In this document: piece after piece, positions 24,439 to 32,507 of the stretch
Position numbering within the stretch: position 1 is the first letter of the stretch
How the letters are laid out: the number at the start of each line of letters is the position of its first letter
NCBI GenBank assembly: GCA_016124425.1
Contig: WGNT01000062.1
Location: forward strand, 1-44,655
Reading direction: 5' to 3'
DNA: 44,655 nt
DNA from: Cytophagales bacterium
GTDB lineage: Bacteria > Bacteroidota > Bacteroidia > Cytophagales > Cyclobacteriaceae
Program-made: the position numbers and the translations under genes
The notes under the pieces: generated by a model
Database searches by the model: none
What the model was told of the DNA's origin: nothing
The model's input: only the letters and a program-made list of their open reading frames with translations

Positions 24439-26250
24439 ATGCAGAGTATCCGAAATATCGCGATCATCGCCCACGTAGATCACGGCAAGACTACGCTGGT
24501 AGACAAGATCATACATGCTTCCAAAATTTTTCGGGAGAACCAACAATTCGAAGATCTTATCCTGGACAACAACGATCTGGAACGAGAAAGGGGCATTACC
24601 ATTCTCTCCAAAAACGTTTCTGTACGCTATAAAGACACAAAAATCAACATAATAGATACACCCGGTCACGCCGACTTTGGCGGAGAAGTTGAGCGGGTGC
24701 TCAAAATGGCTGACGGTGTTATCTTATTGGTAGATGCGTTTGAAGGTCCCATGCCCCAAACAAGATTTGTATTGGGCAAAGCGCTCGCTCTTGGGCTCAC
24801 GCCTATCGTAGTGATCAATAAGGTGGACAAGGAAAATTGTCGGCCTGATGAAGTACATGAGGCTGTATTTGATCTGATGTTTAACCTAGACGCCACGGAA
24901 GAGCAATTGGAGTTTTTTACTCTATATGGATCAGCTAAAAATAACTGGATGGGCCCGGATTGGCAGAATCCAAACGATTCTATTCTGCCATTATTGGATG
25001 CGATCATTGATCACATACCTGAACCAAAAATCGATCAGGGAACACTCCAAATGCAGATCACCTCGCTCGATTATTCCAACTTCGTAGGGAGAATCGCTAT
25101 TGGCAGGGTAAAGCGTGGGAGTATTAAGGAAGGTAGTCAGCTTTCCCTTTGCAAGGCCGATGGCGTCGTAAAACGGGTAAAAGTAAAAGAACTGCACGTT
25201 TTTGAAGGACTCGGCAAAAATAAGGTGACAGAAGTGCAGGCAGGAGATATCTGTGCGGTTACCGGTATAGATGACTTTGAAATCGGCGACACCTTGGCAG
25301 ATTTGGAAAATCCGGAAGTACTTCCGCGGATTTCCATTGATGAGCCGACGATGAACATGCTCTTTACAATCAACAACTCGCCGTTTTTCGGAAAAGAGGG
25401 GAAATTTGTTACATCAAGGCACTTACGTGATAGGCTTTTTAAAGAGACGGAAAAAAATCTGGCGCTTAAGGTAGAAACGACGGATAACGAAGATAAATTT
25501 TTGGTGTATGGTAGAGGTATCCTGCACTTGTCTATCCTGATAGAAACGATGAGGCGCGAAGGATACGAGCTTCAGGTAGGACAGCCCCAGGTGATCTACA
25601 AGATTATAGACGGCATGCGCCACGAGCCAATCGAGACTTTATATGTTGATGTGCCGGAATCGACGGCGGGAAAAGTTATCGAACTGGCCACCCAACGAAA
25701 AGGCGAATTGCTCGTTATGGAGCCTAAGGGGGACCTACAGCACCTGGAGTTTAAGATTCCTTCAAGAGGGCTGATCGGCCTTCGGAACAACGTGCTTACC
25801 GCTACTCAGGGTGAAGCCATTATGAATCACCGATTTACCGCGTATGAGCCTTTTAAAGGTGCCATACCTGGGCGAATCAACGGCTCCCTCATCTCCATGG
25901 AGGGAGGGCAATGCACGGCATACGCCATCGATAAGTTACAGGATCGGGGATTTTTCTTCGTCGATCCGGGAGAGGAGCTTTACGGAGGGCAGGTTATTGG
26001 TGAACATAGCCGTGATAACGACATCGTCGTCAATGTTCAGAAGGGCAAAAAACTTACAAACATGAGGGCTTCCGGCTCTGACGACAATACGAAAATCGCT
26101 CCCGCGAAGAAATTTTCCCTGGAAGAAGCCATGGAATATATCCAGAAGGACGAATACCTCGAGATTACTCCGAAGAGTATCCGGATGCGTAAAATCTACT
26201 TGGATGAAAATGAGCGTAACCGAAAGTCGAAAGAACAACAAGCACTTTGA
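24439..26250 (+). CDS. typA: TypA/BipA ribosome-associated GTPase
   Basis: The 603-residue translational GTPase has G1 AHVDHGKTT (about residues 10-18), switch I RGITILSK, G3 DTPGHADFGGEVER and G4 NKVDKE. EF-G-like domains II, III and V follow, with the BipA-specific C-terminal domain (GEAIMNHRF, EEAMEYIQKDEYLEITP). TypA binds the 70S ribosome near the EF-G site and supports 50S assembly, stress and cold adaptation. Length is as expected for the family. It is preceded by a candidate promoter and followed by a strong terminator, so it is probably monocistronic. Confidence 0.97.
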   Translation: MQSIRNIAIIAHVDHGKTTLVDKIIHASKIFRENQQFEDLILDNNDLERERGITILSKNVSVRYKDTKINIIDTPGHADFGGEVERVLKMADGVILLVDAFEGPMPQTRFVLGKALALGLTPIVVINKVDKENCRPDEVHEAVFDLMFNLDATEEQLEFFTLYGSAKNNWMGPDWQNPNDSILPLLDAIIDHIPEPKIDQGTLQMQITSLDYSNFVGRIAIGRVKRGSIKEGSQLSLCKADGVVKRVKVKELHVFEGLGKNKVTEVQAGDICAVTGIDDFEIGDTLADLENPEVLPRISIDEPTMNMLFTINNSPFFGKEGKFVTSRHLRDRLFKETEKNLALKVETTDNEDKFLVYGRGILHLSILIETMRREGYELQVGQPQVIYKIIDGMRHEPIETLYVDVPESTAGKVIELATQRKGELLVMEPKGDLQHLEFKIPSRGLIGLRNNVLTATQGEAIMNHRFTAYEPFKGAIPGRINGSLISMEGGQCTAYAIDKLQDRGFFFVDPGEELYGGQVIGEHSRDNDIVVNVQKGKKLTNMRASGSDDNTKIAPAKKFSLEEAMEYIQKDEYLEITPKSIRMRKIYLDENERNRKSKEQQAL

Positions 26251-26256
26251 CCCTTC

Positions 26257-26288
26257 AAAAGGATGATGGTGACATCATCCTTTTTTTT
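26257..26288 (+). terminator. Intrinsic terminator of typA
   Basis: A perfect stem GGATGATG/CATCATCC (26261-26268 with 26273-26280) has loop GTGA, is extended by AAAA/TTTT pairs, and runs into eight T residues from 26281. It starts 7 bases after the typA stop. Confidence 0.9.
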
Positions 26289-26341
26289 GGAGGTTTAAAA
26301 GATCTCGGGTAGTGCAACCACTAAAAAAAAATCGATTCATC

Positions 26342-27316
26342 ATGAAAAAGATAGCAGTATTTACCTCTGGCGGAGATTCACCGGGCATGAATGCCTGTAT
26401 AAGAGCGGTAGTGCGTACAGGAATTTATCACGGCCTTGATGTTTTTGGCATTATGTACGGGTATGACGGGATGATTCGAGGGGAAATAAAAAAGATGCAA
26501 TCCCATTCTGTGAGTAATATTCTGCAGCGGGGAGGCACGATTCTGAAGTCTGCACGAAGCGAGGGCTTTCGTACAAAGGAAGGGAGAAAGAAAGCCTATG
26601 ATCAGCTTGTAAAGCATGGTATAGAAGGTTTGGTTGCCATTGGAGGAGACGGTACCTTCACCGGGGCCAAGCTCTTTTTTGAGGAATACGGGATTCCGAC
26701 AGTTGGCTGTCCTGGTACCATCGACAACGATATCTTTGGTACCGACTATACTATCGGGTTTGATACGGCCGTCAATACAGCGCTTGAAGCAATAGACAAA
26801 ATCAGGGATACCGCCGCCGCACATGACCGCATTTTTTTCATCGAAGTGATGGGAAGGGATAGCGGCTATATTGGGATCGAATGTGGTATAGGCGGAGGAG
26901 CGGAGTTGGTCATGGTACCGGAAACAAAGACCACCGTGAAGGACGTAATCAAGTCCCTCAAGGGATTACGGAAAACCAAAACCTCCAGCATTATTATTGT
27001 GGCTGAAGGGGATGAAGCCGGAGGCGCCGCGGAAATCGTGGAAAAAGTAAAGGCCCAGTTCAAGAATGAAGATAAGGAATTCAAAGTGACGACGCTAGGC
27101 CATATACAGCGTGGAGGCAACCCCACAGCAAAGGACAGGATACTGGGGAGTAGGACAGGCATGGCGGCCGTAGAGGGATTGATGAAGGGTGAATCCAATT
27201 GTATGGCTGGGGTGATAAACGACATGGTGGTATACACCTCTTTTGAGGACTGTATCACCAAAGATAAGCCCCTAAAAGAAGAGTATCTCCGACTGCAAGA
27301 AATACTGAGCATCTAA
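26342..27316 (+). CDS. pfkA: ATP-dependent 6-phosphofructokinase
   Basis: The 324-residue enzyme has all PFK landmarks: FTSGGDSPGMNA, the ATP-binding GGDGTFTG, the catalytic PGTIDND, the substrate-binding MGRDSGYIG and GHIQRGG. It phosphorylates fructose 6-phosphate to fructose 1,6-bisphosphate in glycolysis. ATG 26342 is chosen over an upstream GTG (26312), which would add ten unrelated residues and approach the typA terminator. The bacterial type-A length and the GGDGT motif indicate use of ATP rather than pyrophosphate. It is followed 11 bases later by a small membrane-anchored protein, probably co-transcribed. Confidence 0.97.
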   Translation: MKKIAVFTSGGDSPGMNACIRAVVRTGIYHGLDVFGIMYGYDGMIRGEIKKMQSHSVSNILQRGGTILKSARSEGFRTKEGRKKAYDQLVKHGIEGLVAIGGDGTFTGAKLFFEEYGIPTVGCPGTIDNDIFGTDYTIGFDTAVNTALEAIDKIRDTAAAHDRIFFIEVMGRDSGYIGIECGIGGGAELVMVPETKTTVKDVIKSLKGLRKTKTSSIIIVAEGDEAGGAAEIVEKVKAQFKNEDKEFKVTTLGHIQRGGNPTAKDRILGSRTGMAAVEGLMKGESNCMAGVINDMVVYTSFEDCITKDKPLKEEYLRLQEILSI

Positions 27317-27327
27317 ACGGCGAGACG

Positions 27328-27687
27328 ATGGGGTTTATTCCGATTTTCATTACTTTGGGAGGGTTTGTTTTCTTGTTTTTGATGTTGGTAAACCAGAATC
27401 TCAAAAACAAACGAAAATCCTTTCTGCTCCGCTTGGATGCATTGAAGCAAAGGATTGCCGAGGCTTATCCCGGTTCCGCAATTCCTCCTGGCGCCGATTT
27501 GGCAGCATTGGAGAAATCGTTTGTGAATGCACGTAATGCGGAAACTTCAAGCACAAATGACCAAGCAACAGAAGAGATTAAGGCCGAATTTGCAGCAAGT
27601 AAGATGGCGAGGTTTCAATATCAGCAGCTTAGAGCTACCAAGCCCTATTCCTATGTGGCTCTTCTTTTTGGTCATAAGGACATCTGA
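27328..27687 (+). CDS. Small membrane-anchored hypothetical protein
   Basis: The 119-residue protein has one N-terminal membrane helix (about residues 3-22). A lysine-rich NQNLKNKRKSF segment, an amphipathic helix (LLRLDALKQRIAEAY), a low-complexity linker and a final helical segment follow. The layout recalls LemA-type proteins, but I cannot assign it to a family. It follows pfkA by 11 bases and its end overlaps the end of the convergent miaA gene by 16 bases. No terminator is visible between them. Confidence 0.65.
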   Translation: MGFIPIFITLGGFVFLFLMLVNQNLKNKRKSFLLRLDALKQRIAEAYPGSAIPPGADLAALEKSFVNARNAETSSTNDQATEEIKAEFAASKMARFQYQQLRATKPYSYVALLFGHKDI

Positions 27688-28586
27688 TGCGAGATGAAAT
27701 CAAGGATACCTTCCGTGTCTGAGGGATGAAACCAGGAGTAACTTGTATCTTTTTTTAGCCATGTTAGCTGACGTTTCGCATACCTTCTCGAATTTCTTTT
27801 CAAAAGCCGTACAGCTTCTTCACGGTCGTAGTTGCCCTCCATAAATCCGAAAATCTCTTTGTACCCGACAGTCTGTAGCGCATTGAGGTGCCTGTATGGA
27901 AACAGGTCAGCGGCTTCTTCAAAAAGTCCCGCTTCGATCATCTGATCCATGCGCATGTCGATCCGATTGTAAAGCTCGTTACGATCCCTTTCCAGAGCGA
28001 TCTTTATGATGTTAAAGGGCCGGGTCATCCGTTTTTTTGTTCTAAAAGCGCTGTATGGAGTGCCGGTTCCAATACAGACCTCAAGTGCCCGTATAAGCCG
28101 CTGTGGATTTTGAAGGTCAACTTGGGAGAAATAATCAGGATCGAGCAAGCTGAGTTTTTCTTGTAGCGCGATGATTCCCTCGGTCTCGTGCAGGCGAATC
28201 AGTTCGTTTCGGATTTGCATTTCTACCTGAGGCATCTCGTCTAGCCCATAGACTACCGCGTCTATGTACATCCCCGAACCTCCGGCCATAATGAGCGGTT
28301 GGGGGGAATTCGCGTGTTGCCCGATGATGTGGAGTGCGTCTTTTTCGTATTTTGCCACGTCATAGGAATCGTGAATGGACAAGGTGTCTACAAAAAAGTG
28401 CTTTACTACTTCCAATTCCGTTGTTGTGGGCTTGGCAGTTCCTATATTCATTTCCTTATAAAATTGTCTACTATCCGCAGAGATGATAAAAGTATTAAAT
28501 TTAATGGCTAATTTTATGCACAAATCGGTTTTACCCACTGCGGTAGGACCGGAAATAATTAAAAGTGTGTTTTTTTTACTGGTCAA
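27672..28586 (-). CDS. miaA: tRNA dimethylallyltransferase
   Basis: The 304-residue protein has the MiaA P-loop GPTAVGKTDL near residue 13. It also has SADSRQFYKEMNIGTAKP (substrate aspartate), GGSGMYIDAVVYG, and the later QTVGYKEI and RRYAKRQLTWLKK motifs. The enzyme transfers a dimethylallyl group to N6 of A37 in tRNAs that read UNN codons. TTG 28586 is used as start. It is transcribed opposite to its neighbours, overlaps the upstream hypothetical gene at its 3' end, and is divergent from the REC-Hpt operon. A -7-like TATTTTTG at 28619-28626 on the minus strand lies 32 bases before the start. Confidence 0.95.
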   Translation of the reverse strand: MTSKKNTLLIISGPTAVGKTDLCIKLAIKFNTFIISADSRQFYKEMNIGTAKPTTTELEVVKHFFVDTLSIHDSYDVAKYEKDALHIIGQHANSPQPLIMAGGSGMYIDAVVYGLDEMPQVEMQIRNELIRLHETEGIIALQEKLSLLDPDYFSQVDLQNPQRLIRALEVCIGTGTPYSAFRTKKRMTRPFNIIKIALERDRNELYNRIDMRMDQMIEAGLFEEAADLFPYRHLNALQTVGYKEIFGFMEGNYDREEAVRLLKRNSRRYAKRQLTWLKKDTSYSWFHPSDTEGILDFISHQMSL

Positions 28587-28639
28587 AAGTTAGTATGTTG
28601 TGTATTGGCAATAGGCAGCAAAAATAAAGAATTTTAAAC

Positions 28640-29395
28640 ATGGAAAACAGAAAAATTCTTATTGTGGATGATAATGCCCTTAATAGAAAGGTATTTGAAA
28701 ACATTTTAATGAATAATTATTTATATGATTCGGCAAAGGATGGTGAAGAGGCAATCGAAAAGATTAAATTGGTGGAGTTTGATCTTATCTTGATGGATAT
28801 TCAGATGCCCATATTAGACGGCATATCCGCACTCCGTATTATAAAGGAAGAGAACCTTACTGTTTCACCGATTATTGCGGTATCGGCTTATTCCAATCAG
28901 GCAGATAAAGAGTATTTTTTGTCCACCGGATTTGATGATTTTATAGCCAAACCGGTAAAACCTAGAGATCTCTTGGAAGCGATAAGTCTGCACTTAAAAA
29001 AGAGCAGTTCCAAATCCGAAAGTAGGAAGCCTCATGGGGGAGAAGGGGGCTTTGATGAATCGGTTATTCTCCAGCTTATGAAGTATCATTCTTTGGAAAA
29101 TATCAAGTCTGTTTACTACGATTTTCTAGAAGAAGCAGAAAATTTAGTTAATGAAATAAAAATCTTGTTAAATTTAGAAAAATTTGAAGAAATAACTGAG
29201 AAATTGCACATCATAAAGGGAAATTCCGGCACCTTAGGTATTGCCAATATATATGCGGTATCGTCAAAATTTGAAGCGGATTTAAAAAATGATGACATAA
29301 CGCATTCGGAGGGACATTTCCAGGAACTGGAAAAGTGCCTTTCGGATTTCCGAACAAACATGAATAACAATAAACTATTTGAAAAGTATGAATGA
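28640..29395 (+). CDS. REC-Hpt phosphorelay protein
   Basis: The 251-residue protein has a receiver domain (about 1-120; DD at 10-11, phospho-acceptor Asp53 in LILMDIQMP, lysine in IAKPVKP). A charged linker with a glycine run follows, then a C-terminal Hpt domain with phospho-histidine 190 in HIIKGNSGTLG. This is the module order found at the C-terminus of hybrid histidine kinases, here as a free protein without a kinase. It probably accepts phosphate from a separate kinase and relays it to another receiver, perhaps the REC protein encoded next. The genes overlap by 8 bases. Composition is somewhat AT-rich compared with the neighbours. Confidence 0.9.
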   Translation: MENRKILIVDDNALNRKVFENILMNNYLYDSAKDGEEAIEKIKLVEFDLILMDIQMPILDGISALRIIKEENLTVSPIIAVSAYSNQADKEYFLSTGFDDFIAKPVKPRDLLEAISLHLKKSSSKSESRKPHGGEGGFDESVILQLMKYHSLENIKSVYYDFLEEAENLVNEIKILLNLEKFEEITEKLHIIKGNSGTLGIANIYAVSSKFEADLKNDDITHSEGHFQELEKCLSDFRTNMNNNKLFEKYE

Positions 29396-29768
29396 ATCTA
29401 AAAAAGTATTGGTAGCGGAGGATAGTTCGGTAATTATTAACCTGACTAAGAACGTGTTGATGTTTGACAACTTTGAGATTACGTCCGTTAAGAATGGCAA
29501 GCAGGTACTTGAAAAGCTTCAGAGCGAAGATTTTGATATCATCCTCATGGATATCAATATGCCGGTAATGGATGGCATTACCTGTACCCAGGCAATTCGT
29601 GCGCTTCCGGACAAGAAGAAGTCCAAAATCCCCATCATAGCGATTACCGGCAATTACAAAAATTTCACACTTGATGACTTCATTCAGGTAGGCCTCGATG
29701 ATTATGTGCAAAAACCACTAAATTACGACTTGCTTCTATCCACGGTCAAAAAACACGCGTATAAATAG
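29388..29768 (+). CDS. Single-domain response regulator (REC only)
   Basis: The receiver has VLVAEDSSV at its N-terminus, phospho-acceptor Asp55 (counted from ATG 29388) in IILMDINMPVMDG, the ITGNY switch strand, and the conserved lysine in YVQKPL. There is no output domain. ATG 29388 is preferred over TTG 29379; it overlaps the REC-Hpt gene by 8 bases. It is a natural phosphate partner for the upstream Hpt domain (inference). A small protein gene begins 3 bases after its stop. Confidence 0.88.
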   Translation: MNESKKVLVAEDSSVIINLTKNVLMFDNFEITSVKNGKQVLEKLQSEDFDIILMDINMPVMDGITCTQAIRALPDKKKSKIPIIAITGNYKNFTLDDFIQVGLDDYVQKPLNYDLLLSTVKKHAYK

Positions 29769-29771
29769 GGA

Positions 29772-30050
29772 ATGGCTGTAAGGTATACCAAAAACCACTT
29801 AGAAAAAATAGAGGGTCTTTTTTCTGAAACGGACTATTTCCTTAGATACGAAAAGGGGAACTTTAAAAGCGGTTATTGTGTCTTAAAAAATGACAAGGTG
29901 GTCATTGTAAACAAGTATTTTACGTTGGAGGGTAAGATCAATGCGCTGTTGGATATACTCAAGGAACTTCAGCTTACACCACAGTCTTTCAAAAACAAAA
30001 AGACGCAGGAGTTTTTTTCCGAACTCCAACAAACCGAATTAAAACTTTGA
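29772..30050 (+). CDS. Conserved small protein of unknown function
   Basis: The 92-residue protein has the recognisable core YFLRYEKGNFKSGYCVL and KVVIVNKYFTLEGKINALLDIL. I know this pattern from short hypothetical proteins conserved in Bacteroidota, but no function is established to my knowledge. It has no signal peptide or membrane segment. It is tightly placed between the REC gene (3 bases) and the metallo-hydrolase gene (4-base overlap), so it is part of the same operon. Linkage to the metallo-hydrolase may matter more than to the receivers. Confidence 0.8.
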   Translation: MAVRYTKNHLEKIEGLFSETDYFLRYEKGNFKSGYCVLKNDKVVIVNKYFTLEGKINALLDILKELQLTPQSFKNKKTQEFFSELQQTELKL

Positions 30051-30808
30051 TAGTAACTTTTCTTGGAACTGGCACTTCTCAGGGAATTCCCGTAATCGGT
30101 TGTGACTGTGACGTGTGCCGTTCGTTGGATTTCAGGGATAAGCGCCTCAGGACGTCCGTTCATGTGGCTATCGACGAGTTGAGTTTTGTGGTTGATTCCG
30201 GTCCGGACTTCCGCTGTCAGATGCTCCGAGAGGGCATTGTACGCTTGGATGCGTTGATCTTTACCCATGAGCATAAAGATCACACAGCTGGAATGGATGA
30301 TATCAGGCCCTTTAATTTTCGTCAAAATGAAGACATTCCGATCTATGGTACGCGCCGTGTTATCGATCAGCTAAGGGATGAGTTTGCCTATGTTTTTTCG
30401 GCTACCAAGTACCCGGGAGCCCCGGGTGTTTCAGTGAACGAGATCGATAACAATCCTTTTGAAATAAGTGGCATCAAGATCCAGCCCATCCAAGTCTTGC
30501 ATCACAAATTGCCTGTTTTCGGGTACCGAATAGGGGACTTTACGTACATCACGGATGCCAATCACATCCCCGACCAAGAACTTGACAAAGTCAGAGGGAG
30601 CAAGGTCTTAGTGCTCAATGCCCTTCAGATAAACAAACACATCTCTCATTTCAACCTGAAGGAAGCGCTGGAGATGGTGGAGCTTATTCAGCCGGAAAGA
30701 GCATATTTTACCCACATCAGCCATCGTCTAGGGCTGAGTCAGGCAATCGAAAAAGCGCTTCCGCCAAATGTCTTTTTGGCCTATGACGGACTGAAAATCC
30801 ATATTTAA
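30047..30808 (+). CDS. MBL-fold metallo-hydrolase (PhnP/lipoate-type group)
   Basis: The 253-residue protein starts with TFLGTGTSQGIPVIGC and a cysteine cluster (CDCDVC) as in PhnP-like phosphodiesterases. The beta-lactamase-fold zinc motif HEHKDHTAG and the later FTYITDAN and YFTHISHRLG segments supply the remaining ligands. It probably hydrolyses a phosphodiester or cyclic phosphate; the substrate is unknown. TTG 30047 is chosen because the family begins directly at the FLGTGTS strand. The start overlaps the stop of the 92-residue protein by 4 bases. Confidence 0.9.
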   Translation: MIVTFLGTGTSQGIPVIGCDCDVCRSLDFRDKRLRTSVHVAIDELSFVVDSGPDFRCQMLREGIVRLDALIFTHEHKDHTAGMDDIRPFNFRQNEDIPIYGTRRVIDQLRDEFAYVFSATKYPGAPGVSVNEIDNNPFEISGIKIQPIQVLHHKLPVFGYRIGDFTYITDANHIPDQELDKVRGSKVLVLNALQINKHISHFNLKEALEMVELIQPERAYFTHISHRLGLSQAIEKALPPNVFLAYDGLKIHI

Positions 30809-30820
30809 CCATGTCTACCC

Positions 30821-32395
30821 ATGCATCTCAATTACCATTTTTTCAAATTTCTTTGTCCTGCACTGGCAGCCGAGATTACCAGGGGAGTTGTTTCCGCATG
30901 TTTTTCCCAAAGTAAAGACGAACTGGTGATTGCTGTGGACCGCCTTAGCGGAAAGCCCTTTTTTATCGTAGCACACCTCCTTCCTGCCGCTTCCTGCTTG
31001 TACTTTCCGGATGAGTTTAAGCGAAGTAAAAAAAACAATGTCACGCTCTTTCCGGAGATCTTGGGGGAGACGGTCCGAAACGTACATTTATTTGCATTTG
31101 AACGTGCCTTCTCTATTCAGTTTGAATCCGGTAAGCAGTTGCTGTTCAAAATGCATGGCAGCAGAAGTAATATCCTTTTCTATGAACCTGAAGCGGTGCA
31201 TCCAAAGCAACTCTTCCGAAACGAATTGAAAGACGATTGGCAACTTGTTCCGAAGACACTTGAAAATCCACTGGATCTCAGCAAAGGCAGGTTAGAGGCG
31301 CTTGACGGGAATGCCGCCCAATTTCTTCCTACACTAGGTAAAGTACCACGAACCTGGCTAAAGGAGGCAGGCTACTTGGAAGCTGATCTTGATAAAAGAT
31401 ACAAGCTGATGGAAGAGGTGCTGGATCTCATGGATTGCGCTTATTTTGACATCGTGCAGGAGGATGGTCAATACCTGCTTACATTATTACCTACCTCCGA
31501 TGCTGTTTTTTCGGCGGATAATCCACTGCTTGCGGCCAACGCCTATTATAAATATGCCGTCGTCCGGCAGGGGTTTGAAAGGGAAAGGGCATCGCTGCTA
31601 AAGTCGCTTTCGGATCAACTAAAGAAAACCCAAGCCTACCTTACTAAAACCTACCAAAAACTTGAAGAGTTAGCAGAGGAAACCTCCCCTGGACAACTGG
31701 CGGATATCATCATGGCTAATCTTCATCAAATTCCTCTAGGAACCGAACGCATCACGCTTTATGATTTTTACAAGGATCAAATGCTTTCTGTGACTCTAAA
31801 GCGGGAGCTCAGCCCGCAAAAATTCGCGGAGAATCTCTACCGGAAGGCAAAAAACAGAAAGCGGGAAATCGAACAGTTGGAAAAAAATATCGCCGAAAAA
31901 GAGGCACTTTTGGCCTTACTTTCAGGGCAACTGGAAGAAGCAAACAGCCTGAGCCACTTCCGCGAACTTCGGAACTTCAAGAAAGAACAGGGACTTTTGG
32001 TATCCTCAAAAGAAACACAGGAAACATTACCCTACAAGCGATTCGAGGCAGAAGGATTTGATATTTTGGTAGGTAAGTCCGCGAAAACAAATGACGAAAT
32101 GCTCCGGCGCATTGCGTGGAAAGAGGATTTGTGGCTTCACGCAAAGGATGTTTCCGGTTCCCATGTATTGATAAAGTACAAGTCCGGACTGACCTACCCT
32201 AAGACCGTTGTAGAGCGTGCGGCTGAACTGGCGGGGTATTATTCCAAAAATAGAAACGAGAGCCTCTGTGCCGTCATATATACCCCTGTGAAATATGTCC
32301 GCAAGGTAAAAGGATCCGCGCCAGGAGCGGTTATGGTTGACAAGGAACGTGTACTTATGGTCCGGCCACTTGGGCCCGAGGGAGCAAGAGAATAA
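30821..32395 (+). CDS. NFACT-family protein (RqcH/FbpA-like, ribosome quality control)
   Basis: The 524-residue protein has an NFACT-N domain (start to about 230) and a central helical/coiled-coil region (LLKSLSDQLKKTQAYL, later REIEQLEKNIAEKEALL). An NFACT-R (DUF814) domain with DLWLHAKDVSGSHVLIK and AAELAGYYSKNR lies near the C-terminus. Bacterial RqcH binds stalled 50S-peptidyl-tRNA and adds C-terminal alanine tails. Assignment to that function here is by family. It follows the metallo-hydrolase by 12 bases and ends just before a 46-bp palindrome that separates it from convergent pyk. Confidence 0.88.
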   Translation: MHLNYHFFKFLCPALAAEITRGVVSACFSQSKDELVIAVDRLSGKPFFIVAHLLPAASCLYFPDEFKRSKKNNVTLFPEILGETVRNVHLFAFERAFSIQFESGKQLLFKMHGSRSNILFYEPEAVHPKQLFRNELKDDWQLVPKTLENPLDLSKGRLEALDGNAAQFLPTLGKVPRTWLKEAGYLEADLDKRYKLMEEVLDLMDCAYFDIVQEDGQYLLTLLPTSDAVFSADNPLLAANAYYKYAVVRQGFERERASLLKSLSDQLKKTQAYLTKTYQKLEELAEETSPGQLADIIMANLHQIPLGTERITLYDFYKDQMLSVTLKRELSPQKFAENLYRKAKNRKREIEQLEKNIAEKEALLALLSGQLEEANSLSHFRELRNFKKEQGLLVSSKETQETLPYKRFEAEGFDILVGKSAKTNDEMLRRIAWKEDLWLHAKDVSGSHVLIKYKSGLTYPKTVVERAAELAGYYSKNRNESLCAVIYTPVKYVRKVKGSAPGAVMVDKERVLMVRPLGPEGARE

Positions 32396-32446
32396 AAAAG
32401 CCACCGCTATGGGCTTAGAAGGTACCTTCTAAGCCCATAGCGGTGG
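32394..32446 (-). terminator. Perfect 46-bp palindrome acting as pyk terminator
   Basis: Positions 32401-32423 are the exact reverse complement of 32424-32446 (23-bp arms, no spacer, GGTACC at the centre). On the minus strand the structure is followed directly by CTTTTTT (from 32400 down), the form of an intrinsic terminator for pyk. On the plus strand there is no comparable T-run, so it ends the upstream gene less well. Confidence 0.85.
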
Positions 32447-32507
32447 ATTCAATTTATCAAACAGCCTGCAACAGGGCTATAGGACAGCCAAAAAGACAAT
32501 TGCCGCG

